Shown here: one piece after another, positions 45,901 through 60,900 of the stretch | Position numbering within the stretch: the stretch's first letter is position 1 | Layout: the number at the start of each line of letters is the position of its first letter | Origin: Elmis aenea | Lineage: Eukaryota; Arthropoda; Insecta; Coleoptera; Elmidae | Assembly (NCBI GenBank): GCA_947652605.1 | Contig: CANTFG010000205.1 | Location: forward strand, 62,001-126,000 | DNA: 64,000 bases | Direction: 5' to 3' | Made by a program: the position numbers and the translations under genes | The notes under the pieces: generated by a model | Databases searched by the model: none | What the model was told of the DNA's origin: nothing | Seen by the model: only the letters and a program-made list of their open reading frames with translations

Positions 45901-48900
45901 TTATCGAAAATTAAGGGGGGATTTTTATATAAATTTTATAACATGCATTTAAAGTGTAGCCCCTTCTCTATGGGCAATACGAATTTGAGATCTGTATAGT
46001 AGATAATAATGTTTTCCTGAGCGTATTACTTTTTATTTGATGAAATGTTCTTAAAACAGCTAATCGTAATTCATCAATTTCGAAGTAAATTTTTAATTTT
46101 TAAAGCAAATCCGTGTATTATTTTGTATTTTATAACTGTTTATTGTGGTATTGTGAACATGGCTAAATTTGAACTCTTTGAAAAGTTTAAAATGTTAAAA
46201 TATTACTTTGTAAGTGATAAAACGTAGCGGCTGTTTCAGAATTTACTTGGCAATGACGTTTAGTTGTTTAATAATTGCAAACATCACTTGTTTACGAAAT
46301 CATGGCAAACTTTGATGATCGAATTTTTACAAAATTGGCCATATCTTGGTTATTTTTTGCAAAAAAATATATAAAACTATATATTTTTGAAAAGCTAAAA
46401 AAATACTCTTTCACATAAAGTCATGGCCAACTAGGGTTTCCATTTAAAAAAATGTAAGTTTACTTCATATCTAGAAAGTCAAGGTAGCTATGAAAATATT
46501 ACTTTTGTTTTTAAATTAAGCATAAAAATCTCTATAAAAAACCATGGTAACATTTTGTTCTAATTTAATAAATAAAGAAGTTACAGCAAATTTTTAAAAA
46601 TGATGAAATTTCATTTTTCGTCTGTAGTGCCAAAATGGAATCCGATAGAAAAAATCTGATTGCACAGGCGTTATTTTCTCAAAAAAATAGCCCAAAAGAC
46701 CGAAATCAGATTTTCGCTATCTATTACGGTAACCGAGATACCCCGTAAAACATTCGAATTTGGTCCACCCTGTACAGTGTGTCCAAAAGGAATGGAATAT
46801 GCTATATATCTCAGTAAATATCCACTTTAGGAAAAAATTGTCACTTTGTATATTTTCATGTTTTAAATTGTATGAACTGCGCTCGTGTACTTAGGTATGC
46901 TTATAAACCTATAATTTACAGGTACGTGATTTAACACAACGACTGAATGTGGATGATAGACCAGGATTTCCAGGTGGAAGGTTACTCAGTCATTTTGATC
47001 ATAATACAAACTTCTGGAATTTACATAACAGGATGGAACCATTGTCCAGGTATGTTATTTTTTTTTACATGTATTACATGATATACAAACACCTTTTTAT
47101 CTTTACTAGTTAAGTAATATCCGGTTGTTCAAATTTTAAAAGTTTTTCGTACCGGTTGTTATTTAATTATGTGTATGTAAATCGCTATAAATAAACAAAT
47201 AAATGTGTAAAAAACTACTTGTTTAGCTCTAAATTTATTGGCATATGTGTTTTTTTGTTGCCTGCTATAGTTAAACAAGTGTTAAAAGCTGATTTTCCTT
47301 CTTATGTAAGAAGTTTTGCTCCCCCCACTGCAAAAAATCCTGCCGACGCCCATGCATACCGGTTGTTAAATATTTTGAATATTACCCCTGATTATAACTA
47401 GTGTTAACGATGGGATATTTATTTTAACAATTTCAATGCCGGCTTCACTCATGCGTGGAATTAACTTGCGACTGTTGCTGCCACCATACTACATTACCTA
47501 GTCTATTAGTGGAGCTGGCTGCGAAAGTCTTAAAATATTCCCCTATGTTACATAAAATAACTGTTTTAAAAATTTTGTTGTTTTAAATTTATAGGTTATT
47601 TGTATTTAATGATTTTTGGTTTTAATTCTAGCGATACAATTTTAAAATGTAAAACATAGTTATTGCGTTAATTTATTGTTGTTTAGATCTCATTTAAAGC
47701 ACTTTTTTAAATATATCTTCTCACTAACTTTGTATTTTTAGACTCAGGCCATTTAGTAATTCTAAAATTTTATAGGAAATTTATAAACTATCTTTTAGAT
47801 TTACAGATTTAAAAATTAAAATGTAAATAAATTGATGTACCGGGTGTCCCAGATAACGGTTCCAGCATGAGAATCTCGCATATTATAAGAGATACAGGTT
47901 TGCTTAAATTAGGTATATTATTTCCAAGTATGAGAGGAGCTACAATACATTTTTAAAAGTACAAAATTTCTCATACTTAAAAATTATAGCAAAAAATGTG
48001 AAAATGTTGAGTTTCATTTTTCTCTCAAAACTTTTTTGTCCTAATCATTAAAACAATTGTATTTGTACTTTTTTATGTTGAATGAAACTGTTATTTAAGT
48101 GTTTTAAATCTCTCCTTTTTTGAGATATTGCCCCATATTTTATTTTTTCTTATGGGCCTTTTTGATTTTGAAATAGTTAAATGTGCTTTTTTTTAATTTC
48201 TAATGAGATATCCTTGCCATATCTATACCAAAACCAAGTTGACGGCCTATAAGAAAAAATGAAAATAGGGGTGATTTCTTAAAAATGGAAAGTGATTAAT
48301 AATATCTAAAATAGTAGTTACATCTTCCTTAAAAAGTACCTCAAGAATAAAATTTATCTAATTATTAGGACAAGAAGGTTATTCGAGAAAAAAGAAATTC
48401 AACAGTTTAAAATTTTTGCTATAATATCTGAAGTATGACGTGTATGAGCAATTTTGTGCTTTTAAAAATGGATTGTGGCTCCTCTCATACTTGAAATAAT
48501 TCTTCTTAATTTAAGCAAACCTGTATCTCTTATGATAAGCGAGATCTAAGCTGGAAATGTTATCTGGGACACCGTGTATAAATAGTAACTTTTAATGTGT
48601 CCGCTAAGTTTTAAGCCAAAAATTTTAACAGCTTTATATCTCAACTAGTTCTGTTAAAATAACCTAGTGTATTAAAATGTTTGTAGCCCATTAAGTAATT
48701 TAAGGTCCGCCATGCATAGTTACCACTTCTTGTATATTCATGTTGCCTAGTTCGTTTGCAAGTGCATGAATTGTACGAGTAAAATCATGCAAACTGTGCT
48801 TGCAGATAGCAAATGTCAAACATATCAAGTTTTTACTCTTAAAAAATTTTTAGTTTTACTTGATTCACTTATTTGTGCACTCAAATACCTAATTTGTGCA

Positions 48901-51900
48901 CTCAAATACCTATTTTGTCATTGTTGGTATTTTATTGTTTATCTTTGAGTTTTTGTGTAAAAAGTGTAAATATTTTAGCACTAGGGTTGAACTGACACTT
49001 TTTTTTGTGTTTTAGACTGTATACAGATACAAATCACATGCTTTGAAAAGCTTCGTCGATTTTTAAATTTAAATTTTCGTGAGCTAAAGATATTTTATTT
49101 TTGGTTTATATTAATGAAAATTGAGTTAATTAAAAGTAGTAATTAACCAGTTACCTTACTAGTTAAGCCTTTCATTTAGCCATTTTAGACATAAAAGCGA
49201 TATTTTTTCTTGTACATTCCATAATGCTTAATGTTCATGGTTTTTTTACAAGCTGTCACTACACTTTCACTTATAAGAAAGAAACAACAACTATTAAGTA
49301 AGTTTACTTCTTAAGTGTAGTAGATGGCAGTATGTTCTTGGAATGAAAGTTGTTTCATTTCATTAGCACTATCCAAAGTGTGACTGAATTCATTTTGATA
49401 ACATGAACTTGTAATGCAATGTAAACAGTGAATTGAGGTGAGTCGTAAAAAATATGCAGTGACAAGAATCTGCTCTGTTGTTAATGTTTAAAAATACAAT
49501 TCATGAGTTATTTTTAAATAATTTTGTCGCTCAAATCATTGTTTTCTTCAGTTTAGTTGTTTTTTCAAAGCCTTTTTTTAACTTTTTTAAATATTTACAT
49601 AATTTTCTGTTTTTATCAAAAACCATTTTAATGACACAGAAAATTTCACTGATATTACATGGATAAATCTTTTCAAAATAAATTTCCTAGCAATAATTTC
49701 AGCACTATATTAGTGTTGGACTCTCAAAACGCATATCATATTATTGATCCTTGCATGTTTTAGAGTTATTTGGGCCATCTTTATTGTAGTGCTTTAGTGA
49801 TTTTGATGCCAATGGTATCCTGAAAATTGTTTCGTTATCAGATGTTATGTAGTTTTATTTATGTTACTTTATTTTGCAACAGGCGTTCACCATTAAGTGG
49901 AACACTTAGCCGTGACAAAAGTACAGATAGTTCCGCATCAACCAGGCAGTTTGGTACTCCTTGGCGAAGGAGTGTTAGTCGTGACTTGGCTTCAGATATT
50001 GAAAGTGTCTTTAACAGTCCACAAACACCAACACACACAGCTACATTGCCCAGAGGAGGTAAAATCAGTTTATGTTCTATACTAGATGTGCCCGTAGCTC
50101 AGTAGTTTTGTGTTACACGGTACACATTAGATGTTCAATACTTTCTTTTTGATTTTTGTAGTCACAATAGTGTATGTGAATTCCCTTTTTGTTTGTGTAG
50201 TTTAGATTTTAGCAGGTTTTTATTCTGCACCTTTCTCCGAATGTTTTTTTTTTTCTTTTTTCATTTTTATATTTTTCTGTAATTGTACTTACAATAGATA
50301 TTATTAAGTTTTTAATATATTATTAATTTTATTGTTGTGTTAAGTTTAATAACTGTCACATATTGTAATTATTGTTTAAAATTGGCATATTTTGATGTAT
50401 TTTTTGTCGAAAAGTGTAATTCAGAAGACTAAGTTATCAAGTTATATTGCCAACCATGCTCTTCGTACTGTTGTCTAGAGAACTTAATTGAGTATGTGTT
50501 GTAGAAACTATCTAAAAAAGGTTATAATAATAAATGTACTGTTAACCACGTGACCTAATTGCAACAAAAGCATTTTACACTTAACATTTAAATAAATTGC
50601 AAATTTGATTACAATAACCTCAAATAATAATTCAATAAGTAAAATCATAATTAAACAACTGAACTTTTTTATTAGAAGCGACATTTTTTTGTTTAAGTAT
50701 ACTATAGAATTAAGTAACAACCAAACTTAACCAAACCTAACGTAGCTATAATTGATTTTATTGGAAAGAACACACATATACCAGATACCTTTAAGTTATT
50801 TAATAAATTATTTAAAAACATGTTTCTACTACTTTTATGTACTACCAAATACATAATCAAATATAGGCAATTTCATATTGCTGTGGAATGTGACCTGAAG
50901 TTTTTATTAAATATTGTTAAATTGTCGATAACATTTTGAAACTGACAAAATTTGTTTTTGGCTGCATACAAAAAATTTATTTGAAATTAAAAAAAAATTA
51001 TATTACATTTTTTAAAAACTGATTTCACATATTTTAAGATTACCCTACATATTCATTTGTATGAGTTATCATATTCATATAAAATAAAAATTAGGTAAAC
51101 ATAAACGAAAGCAAGTTATAGGTAGGTATTTATTTTAACATAAAAGCTGTTAAAGATGCTAAGAAACTAAGGTTTATGTAAATGTCTGTCAATGGAAGAA
51201 TTATTTTTTCAATTTTAAAATTGTAAACCATAGTTACAATCTTGATCACTCAATCAAATTAAGAACTTAAAATGAATATAATTATTATGTAATTGTAAAT
51301 ATGGATATTATCCATTTTTTATTTAATTTTTTTGCTAATGAAAAATATGTTATCATAAATTATTTAGTCATAAAATAAGCCTTTAAAAAATTATGTTGTC
51401 GCATATCATAATTAATAATAATGTCAAATAGAAACAGCTGAATAATTGAAATTCAGTCAAACGTTTGACAATTGATTTACGTTTTCCCTAATGTAAAGTC
51501 AACTTTTATAATACACTTAAGCACACTGAGGTATTACTAGAGATCGGACCATTGGATCAAAGAATTTCTTAAAAGTATGGCTTGATAAAATCTAAAGACC
51601 AAAAAGAAAAATGTATATCAATATATGTAGGACTGCCACTATTTAAATGACTTGTGGAAAATTTTATTTACGTGACTCGGTTCAAGTAATAATATAAATT
51701 TTATGGTTAGTGGTTTCTTCATCTTTTTTTAGTTGTATGCTGTTTAGTGACGGCCCTAGGTCTTTGGCATTTGTTACAAGTTTAAATGGATTGACTGTAT
51801 TTAAGAGTGCTTAGTGTAAGGTGAACGATAGCCTAATTTTGTGGCAGTATGTCAGTTATTATTAAATCGAAATAATATTGACTGGCACAAAAACATTGAT

Positions 51901-54900
51901 TTTAATATACTGTTACAATATTGATTCATTATAAAACAATTTGGAAAGTGATTAGAAAACAGCGAAAAACTTAGTTTTTAATTAAAAAAATATTGCACCT
52001 TTATGTAAATCAAAACTGATTTTTCAAATATTTTAATAACAAATGAAAGTTTAAGCACATATTGCACTGGGTGATCATGTTTTGTAATTGTTTGAGATTT
52101 AAAAAAACTACAAATGAACAGCATGATAAGAAATAATTGTAAGAATTTTTTAAATGTAGGCCAAGGATACCTGGAAAAATGTATTTGCAAACACCTTATT
52201 TTGTTATGTTAAATTAAATACGCCATTTGTTATAAAATTTTTAAATTAGTTTATAAAAATGCTGTATTATTATGATAAATTATCGGAAGCAAAAGTTTCT
52301 ATTCAAAAATTATTTTTTTCCCGTTATTAGTGCTTCAGCTTCTATAAATTAAATCTTAGTCTACAGTTGGTACTCGTAGTTTCTTTCCCATGGTTTTGCA
52401 TCTTTTGTATCTCAAATAATTGAACAGGTTTTAAACTTAATTTAAAAAAAAAACAGTTTGTAGTCTTTTCAAAATAGTACAGTTTGTATATCTAGATTAT
52501 GAAAATGTTATAATATTTAAGGTATGGTATTTAAGATTTAAAAAAAGATAGTGATTCTGAGAAAAACCAAACGAAATTGTGACCAGGTTCAGTTAATAGG
52601 CTTTTATCCATCTATGTCATGTTTTAAATTGTATTTATACATGATCAACGACACCTAAGAGTTACACATAGTTTTATTAAGTGTGTCTTCATTTAGTCTG
52701 GCGATTATATTGAAACTATCTGTTGCTCTGTTATTTTGTAGTGTTAACATTTGCATATAAATTTAAAAATGTGTCGCAAATATTAATGCAGTAGTGTATT
52801 AGGAAAACTTGAAATATCAATTTGAAATGAAGATTACACACATGTTAAATTAGCCATGCACTAACATTTTACTCGGTTCATTTACATGTTTATTAGGAAT
52901 GCCATACTAAGCTGAGTAATTATTAAATGTCGTTTTTGGATATAGGTAGATGTAAATTTTTTGTTTAAACTAATTCAAATAGCAAATAAGTTACAAATAT
53001 TCTATTTTGGTTTCTAATATAACCATTTTAATTGAAAAATACAGCATTTCTTTTAAATACATCTCAAAATATATGAGAATTCTTTAAAAATCTCAAAGTA
53101 CACAAATGGTTAATGGTTATAATTGTTTTATATCATACTTAAACTACAAAGAAATAAATTTAAATATGTGCTAATGTTTCAGTACAACTCATAGTTAACA
53201 TAAAGTATACAGGGTGTTTCAAAAAAGGTGGGTTGGCTATATTTAGCTATGAAGCAAACAAAAGATTCTTATAAACTTATTATCTAAAATGCATAGTGTG
53301 CCAGAAAAGCCATAATAAATTGATTTTCTTGTACATAAGCAAACTTTGGTTTCAACTCGATAGACCTTGTTGTCACTGATGTAAATAAGAATTTCAAGAG
53401 AATGAAAAGTTAGAAGAGGTGTTCAAAATGTTCACAGTGTGAAGCAATGTTGACTTCTTCGAATCGTGGATTGTCCTAATTGTAAAAACATTCCAGGTGT
53501 GTTTCATATTCATTGACATCCTTTTTCTGTTTTGTACAAGCTGTTCTCTTTATGAGTTGAATAGATAATTGTCATAGGTTGGCTCCATAGGTAAAAGTCA
53601 AGGGGATTTCAACTCTCGATTTTCCCTTATTGATCATAAAGTGATTCGAATGTCAACTGCAGATTTGTAAACCATTTCGCACAAATTCACCTAGCTTCAG
53701 CTCAATTGCAGTTCGTCATGTCATACATCAAGTGCATTTCAGCCAAGCCAGTTTGACATTAAACTTCCCTCCAGGCCACAGTAAAACTTGCACTAGTTAA
53801 TCAAATACAGATGGCAGCCATATAAGTCTGACAAGGTGCCTGAAGAACTTAATGGTGGTGACTAATATGTTAATATCAGGGCATGAAACCGGTTTTTTAA
53901 ACCGGTTTAAAAAACCGGTTAACCGTTATTTTTTGTCAGAAAAAGTGATTTTTAACCGAAACCGAAACCGTTATTTTTAAAGGCAAAAAAACGGTAACCT
54001 TTAACCAAAATAATAAAAAACCGGTTTTTTTAACGTCTTTTTTTTAATAAAAATTACGATGAAAAATACAAAATCTGTAGTAAATGCAATTAGTTTACCA
54101 AAAGTCATTACTGAACTCTTGATTGTACATTTATTATAAAATTATAAATAAATAATATCTTTTCATACTTTGCATTCCTGATCTAAATAATTTTAAAAAC
54201 CGGTTAATTTAACCGGTTTTTTCTAAACCGGTTTTTACGAATAAAACCGGTTTTTCAACAAAAACCGTTATAAAAATAAAGTTCTCGATTTCGGTTAACC
54301 GTTAACCAAAATTTTTTTCGGTTTCGAGCCCTGGTTAATATAATGTTTACATGACCTGAAGTGTCAAATTATGCATTTTAAGCAATATGTTTATCGTATC
54401 TTATTTGTTGGTAACTTTTTTGACACACCGCGTATATTGTACATTTTTTTAAACATTATTAAACAGTACGAATGATATTCTGGTTTTAAATGACAACATA
54501 TATAATTTGAAGGTTATTACAGTAGGAGTGTTACATAATAGTTAAGAAAATTTAAAAATCAAATAAATACATCAGGATATGCTGGGCGATGTAGAGCATG
54601 GCTGTGACAGTGTTGTGTGGTTGCAGCGCGAGTGCGCGTGACGGTGCATGTGCCCTGTGGACCCGCCACCCAGAAGGGCACCCACTAACTGCCTGGCTAC
54701 CTGCTGCAACACAGACTCGGTAGGCTGCATGCACTCACTAATTCACATCACTTTTCACAACACTCCATAGATATTTGATGGTTTCAGTAGTTTTTAAATA
54801 TCAAATTAACTGTGTTCTTTTTATTATTTGAATTTCACAAATTTTTTGGATTTGTGGTGCACTTGACCCTCATTAAGTAATATAACATATTAAAAACATA

Positions 54901-57900
54901 ATGATTTAGTTGCTTGTATTGATTTGTCATTTTTTAGAGCATTGTAATTTAAAGCAGTACAATCCAATTAGAAGCTCACAAACAGTAATAACTGCCTTCC
55001 TTGGTGCTAAACTGTTTTGCTGCTCAAAACTTTTGTTGGTAATTTATATTTTACTTCATTGCACAGATGTAGTAAATTTCAAATTAATGAAAAAACAAAA
55101 ACAATTACTGCTTATTCATTGCCATATACAAAGCCATCTTAGAGCATAACATTGTGAAGGATTGAAGCAGATATTACAAATCTTTTACAACTTTAAACTC
55201 ATGACAGATTTTTCAACCTAAAGTTATTATAAATCGAACCAACATTCTTGTTACAACAACAGATTTTTTACTTTTAATGCTTAATTAAAACAATTGAGTT
55301 GCTTCAGAAACGTTTGTTGACGTCAGACGGTTGAAGGATTAAATAAAATCAGTCACTAATGATTATATAAATAAGGTGAAAGCTGTTTATTTTATAAAGT
55401 AAATAAGTAATACAGCTAGATATTGACAAAAAAAACTGAAATTAGCAAATTTTGCAAATACACAGGCTGATTGAAATATGAGTTTCAACAAAGTGATTTC
55501 GCTTATTATACAGGGTGTTGCATGACCAAACGGCCAAACTTAAGGAGCATGTCCCTTGAGCGAATTTAAGCAAAAAATGTTATATAAACCATAGTCCAAA
55601 ACTCGATGGTTATCGGGTTATAGACCTTTAAAGTTTATAAAAAAAACGTCAATTTTAACATAAAAAAGTATGAAATACCGCTTTTATCTTCTAAAATATT
55701 GATTTAACAACAAAATGTTTTTTATAAAAGTTGCATCGCTATCTGTTTGCGCTTTATGGTATACTCGATTTTGTTTTGTTTTTTACGGTTTATTTGCTAT
55801 GGCAATCAACATAGTTATTTTAAATAGTATACTATTACATTTTTGGATTCCTCTTTAAATGTACTTTACAAAATGTAAAAGGTCATATAGGCCCAAAATT
55901 AACCGTTTTCGAGTAATTAATTTTTTTCTTGAAAATTGTGAGCAATGTAGCACTTTCAAAAATATCAAGTATTTGGGAATTTAACGAATTCGATCAAAAG
56001 TAACAAATGTCCTGTATTACATTTCAAAATTTTAAATAATACAAATCGTGTACAAAGTTATAGGAAGCATAACTTCCAAACGAATTTCGGTTGTAACCAC
56101 ACATTTCTTAAGTATTGGAAATTTTTGAAAGTACTACATCGCTCAGAATGTTTAAAAACAAGTAAATTACCGAAAACAGTTAATTTTAGGCCTATATGAT
56201 CTTTCACATTTTATAAAGTACATTTAAAGAGGAATCCAAAAATGTTATAATATACAGGGTGTTCTATTTAAAATAACTAGGTTGGTTGCCATAGCAAATA
56301 AATAAAAAACAAAATAAAATCGAGTATACGGTAAAGCGCAAAAAAATAGCGATGCATCTTTTATAAAAAATTTGTTGTTAATTCAAAATTTTAGAAGATA
56401 AAAGAGGTATATCATATTTTTTTATGTTAAAATTTACGTTTTTTTTATTAACTTTAAAGGTCTATTACTCGGAAACCATCGAGTTTTGGGCTATGGTTTA
56501 TATAACATTTTTTGCTTAGATTGACTGAAGGTATATGCTCCTTAAGTTTGGCCGTTTGGTCATGCAACACCCTGTATAAGCTAGAGCAAAAGCATAGCTT
56601 TTAATTTGTTGCAAAATTTTATGCTGATTAATAAGATCAAACTATATTTTACATATCTGTAACTATTTTTATGAAATCTGGAAAAATCAAACAAATTGAC
56701 TTTTCAGTTTTTCTTTGTAACATCTTTGTGTATTATAGTTTTAAAATTTTGAAAAACCTCCCTGTAGCAAATATTTATTATATATGTAATTTCGGTTTGG
56801 TTTTTTTAATATTGACGTTCTAATATGTTATATTTGATTTGATTTTCACATAATTGACTAGGACTTTTTAATGATTTAAAAATATATTTATTTATTCAAA
56901 TATTTACATTAACAAGAAAGATATTTAAAAACAAAACAGTTTTTACATAATTAAGATACCCTTGGGAAGAAACGAAAAGTGCTTTGGACCAATTGCCAAT
57001 TTTATAACTTAGCGCTATAAAATGCCTTTGTTTTAAACCTAATTTCAAATTAAAAGTATAGTTTGGTTTGACATGTATGGGTTAGTACCTATATCTATTT
57101 TGATAATTTGGTATTAAAATTAAAATGAATAAAAAAAACAGGCACAAAGAAAATATTTTTAATTTTTAATCATATTAAATTTTTTGTATTTTAAACAATT
57201 GGTGCATTACTTTACAATTTACAAAAAAGTAATTTCCTGATGGTTATGTGACCTGTTTTCTCTACACCAGTCTCAAGGTTAACTTTAAAATGTGATGTCA
57301 AGTTTTTTGTGCAACTAGACCACAGTCTAATTACAAAAAGTTAAACAAATGTACTTAATGATGGTCATTAGATAATTATGCATAATGTAATGTTTTGTTG
57401 TTTTTTTGTGCACATATTTTATTCAGTTTTTAATGCTCTATTTTATTAATTGTTTTAAAAACTAGTAAAAAAAGCAATTATTTGTGAATTAATAAAAAGA
57501 ATAATAATTGTTGTACATCATGTTACATATTGGTTCTAGATTCATATATTAAGAGGTTATATACAGGGTGTTTCTTAAGTATTGCAAAAAAATTCAGGAG
57601 GTGATTCCTTATCGAAAATTAAAGGGGGTCTTTAAAAAAAAAAAAATTCCTTAGACGTCTCCTTTCGAAGTTACACCCCCCTAAAGGGGTGCGGTACAAT
57701 TAGGCTTTTATTTTATTTCTCAAATTTGTATATGTGTAGGAGAATGATACTTGGTAGATGTTTTATATTTATTAAAAGGTTTCCCATAGTAATATTTTTA
57801 ATCATTTCCCACCTCCACAGGGGGCTGAAAAGTGCGACCCCTGTTGGTTTTCTTATCAAAACTTTTTGTTGGGTTAAATTTTTTTAATTAAAAATATTTT

Positions 57901-60900
57901 TTTTCAAAGCTTGATTTATTTAGAAACTTTATTTATTCTCTAGTTTATCTCGTAAAACCTACCGTTTTTGAGTAAAAAATAAAATGAGTAAACATGAACC
58001 ATCAAATATTTCAATATAAAACGATTCATTTTGGTGGTTTCCATGGTTTGTTTATGTTCATGTTGGATAGAATTGACGGGTGTAATGCATTTTAAGGTTA
58101 ACGCGGCGACAACGCTATAATGCCCGTCAATTCTACCCAGCATGAACATAAACAAACCATGGAAACCACCAAAATGAATCGTTTTATATTGGAATATTTG
58201 ATGGTTCATGTTTACTTATTTTATTTTTTACTCAAAAACAGTAGGTTTTACGAGATAAACTAAAGAATAAATAAAGTTTTTAAATAAATCAAGCTTTAAA
58301 GAAAAATATTTTTAATTAAAAAATTTTAACCCACCAAAAAGTTCTGATGAGAAAACCAACAGGGGTCGCACTTTTTAGCCCCTGTGGAGGTGGGAGATGA
58401 TTAAAAATATTACTATGGGAAACCTTTTAATAAGTATAAAACATCTACCAAATATTAGTTTCCTAAATTTATCCAAATTTGAGAAATAAAATAAAAACCT
58501 AATTTTACCGCACCCCTTTAGGGGGGTGTAACTTCGAAAGGAGACGTTTAAGGAATTTTTTTTTTTATGAAAGACCCCCTTTAATTTTTGATAAGGAATC
58601 ACCTCGTGATTTTTTTTGCAATACTTAAGAAACACCCTGTATATTACAGTTGATCGGTGTATTGTAGTATTAAGGCTCCCCCAGACAGACGCGTTATACT
58701 GCTCGGTACGATTCGTGATGATACAATCAGTATGGATTATCATTGCTAAACAGGCATATCGTGCTCATCGGTATACCGAACTTGGAGTGGGTGCTTCCAT
58801 ATACCGCAATGTTATTAAGATATCGTACCGCCTCTGTCTGAGGGAGCCTTTATTTAGTCTTGTGTATGTTCTCTTTAAAATTTAAAAGTCATCTTCGTTT
58901 ACTGGGAAAACAAAAGTGATAGTAAAATAACAATTATGTATACGAAAACTACACATTCTATTTTCCATAATAAAGACAGACAATACACATTTACAACCCC
59001 TACTGCTAAATAACAGAAACTTTGGTAAAGTTTTTAGGTGTAAAAAATGTAAAATTAAAATAATTCTTTTTAGCCAAATCGTCTAACAACTACTAGGGTG
59101 ATAAATATCATAAATTAAGTCATGCTCAACATATTTAAAAATTTTAAACATTGTTTAGAACCAACTGCAACTATCAAATAGTAAAGTTTAGTTTTTTTAA
59201 ATTACCTCATTTTTTTAATGTAGATTACTTAATAAGCGTTTAAAGCCCACAGTGATAATCAGTTTTAAAAACACCTGTTTTTGCAGACACACAACACCTT
59301 TTTAGGCCTCATCTTTCAGTTATTTTTCTAGTGAAAAATAATGCTTCAAAACAATAATCACTGAACAGTATTTCTTTAAAAATTGCAGAAGTTTATCGTT
59401 TCTAATCTATTTTATTATTTTAATCTGAGAAATACAGACATTTGTTACATGAGTTGTATTGTTATGTACTGTAATGCAAATTATAAACTACTATAAATAT
59501 ATTATACTGTGATATTTCCAAAATGTTATATTTTGAATTTAAACTTCATTATAATCATTTGAAGGTATTATGTGTTGTGAACAAACATTTGATTTCAATT
59601 GATCCATTTTTATTTATTATTTTAAAACCAAGCGCTGCTAGCCAGGGCTGCGGAGTCGGGAAAAAAAAAGTCGACTCCGACTCCGACTCCTAATAATTTT
59701 AGTAGGTCGACTCCGACTCCGACTCCGGCAAAATTAAATACTAAGACATTTTATGGTGTGTAATATGAGAAAAAAATAAATAAGTATAAAAAAATTATTT
59801 AAAATTTGAGTTTTAATTTTGCGGCAAAGGACCACCTCGCAATTTTTTGTTGTACTTGGAGTCGGAGTCGGTACATTTTTTTCGACTCCGACTCCACTGA
59901 CCAGAAATTTCTCCTAAACTCCGACTCCACAGCCCTGGCTGCTACCAATGATAGAAACAACTAACAGTTACATAAATTTGATTATCATAATTATTTAGAT
60001 CGTATATTAATTAAAATGTAAAAATTTGTATTTACAAACTTTATTTAATTTATAATCGTTAGAGATAAAAGAATGGTTAAATTAGCAGAGAATTGTGTTT
60101 TTATTTGTCATAAACTTTAGCAAGTTTGTTCAGAAATTAATATGGCACCGAAAAAAATTAAAAAAACGACAATCCCATTTGAATTGAAATATTAAGTAAA
60201 CTGGGTCAATTTAAATAACACCATAAGATTATTGCCTTACAAATACAAAATTTTGAATTTCTAATGTTGATAATAGAAAAATAATAGTTAAAACTTTAAA
60301 TCCAAAATTTTCAGGATATAAAAAGTATGTGAAATATTCTCGAACCTTTGACTTTTTATTAATAATTACTAGTCATACATATTTCCACATTTACAGTCTA
60401 CTGTCAGTATTTTTATTTCATGAAAACACTCGCTTTTAATGCAAGTTGCTGCAAAAATTTTATTACTAATGTGTTAATGTTTTATTATTCAAGCAGCTGA
60501 AGATGTGTGCCAAAATCTATTAACATTTTTAAGGTAAGTATGCTTTGTTGTTAGTATGTAGAAAAACTATTTGCACCGTTTGTTAAGACTGTAATTGATT
60601 GTTATTTGTTTTGTAATTTGAGTTTCATTTCGATTTTTTCAGATAAAAAAGAAAAGAAAGAAAACCTTAATTTAGCAGACTTAGATTTAAAAAAATTAAA
60701 ATTAAGTGACGAAGATGCTCTTGCTTTGTCTTATTTAACTCCTGGATTATCCCGTCGAATTCAGAAGCAACTATTAGCACAGTTACCAACATCTGAAGCT
60801 AGAAAGTTATCACGTACCTTATCAATGAAAAATTCCAAAGAAAACTGTTCATATGTGCCCTATGCGGAAGAACATAGATATTTTGGACGTAGATCTGCTG

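Noticed and set aside
50085..50125. tRNA-like start GCCCGTAGCTCAGTAG just after NUAK exon 13
   Set aside because: No anticodon arm or T-arm (GGTTCRA) follows and no acceptor stem can be closed; chance resemblance.
57940..58209. 89-codon open frame on the minus strand
   Set aside because: It lies in the centre of the 57562-58641 palindrome and its two halves mirror each other; a by-product of the inverted repeat.
58375..58885. Open frames of 89-122 codons on both strands
   Set aside because: They span the foldback end and the TTA-flanked MITE; no protein family and no splice support.
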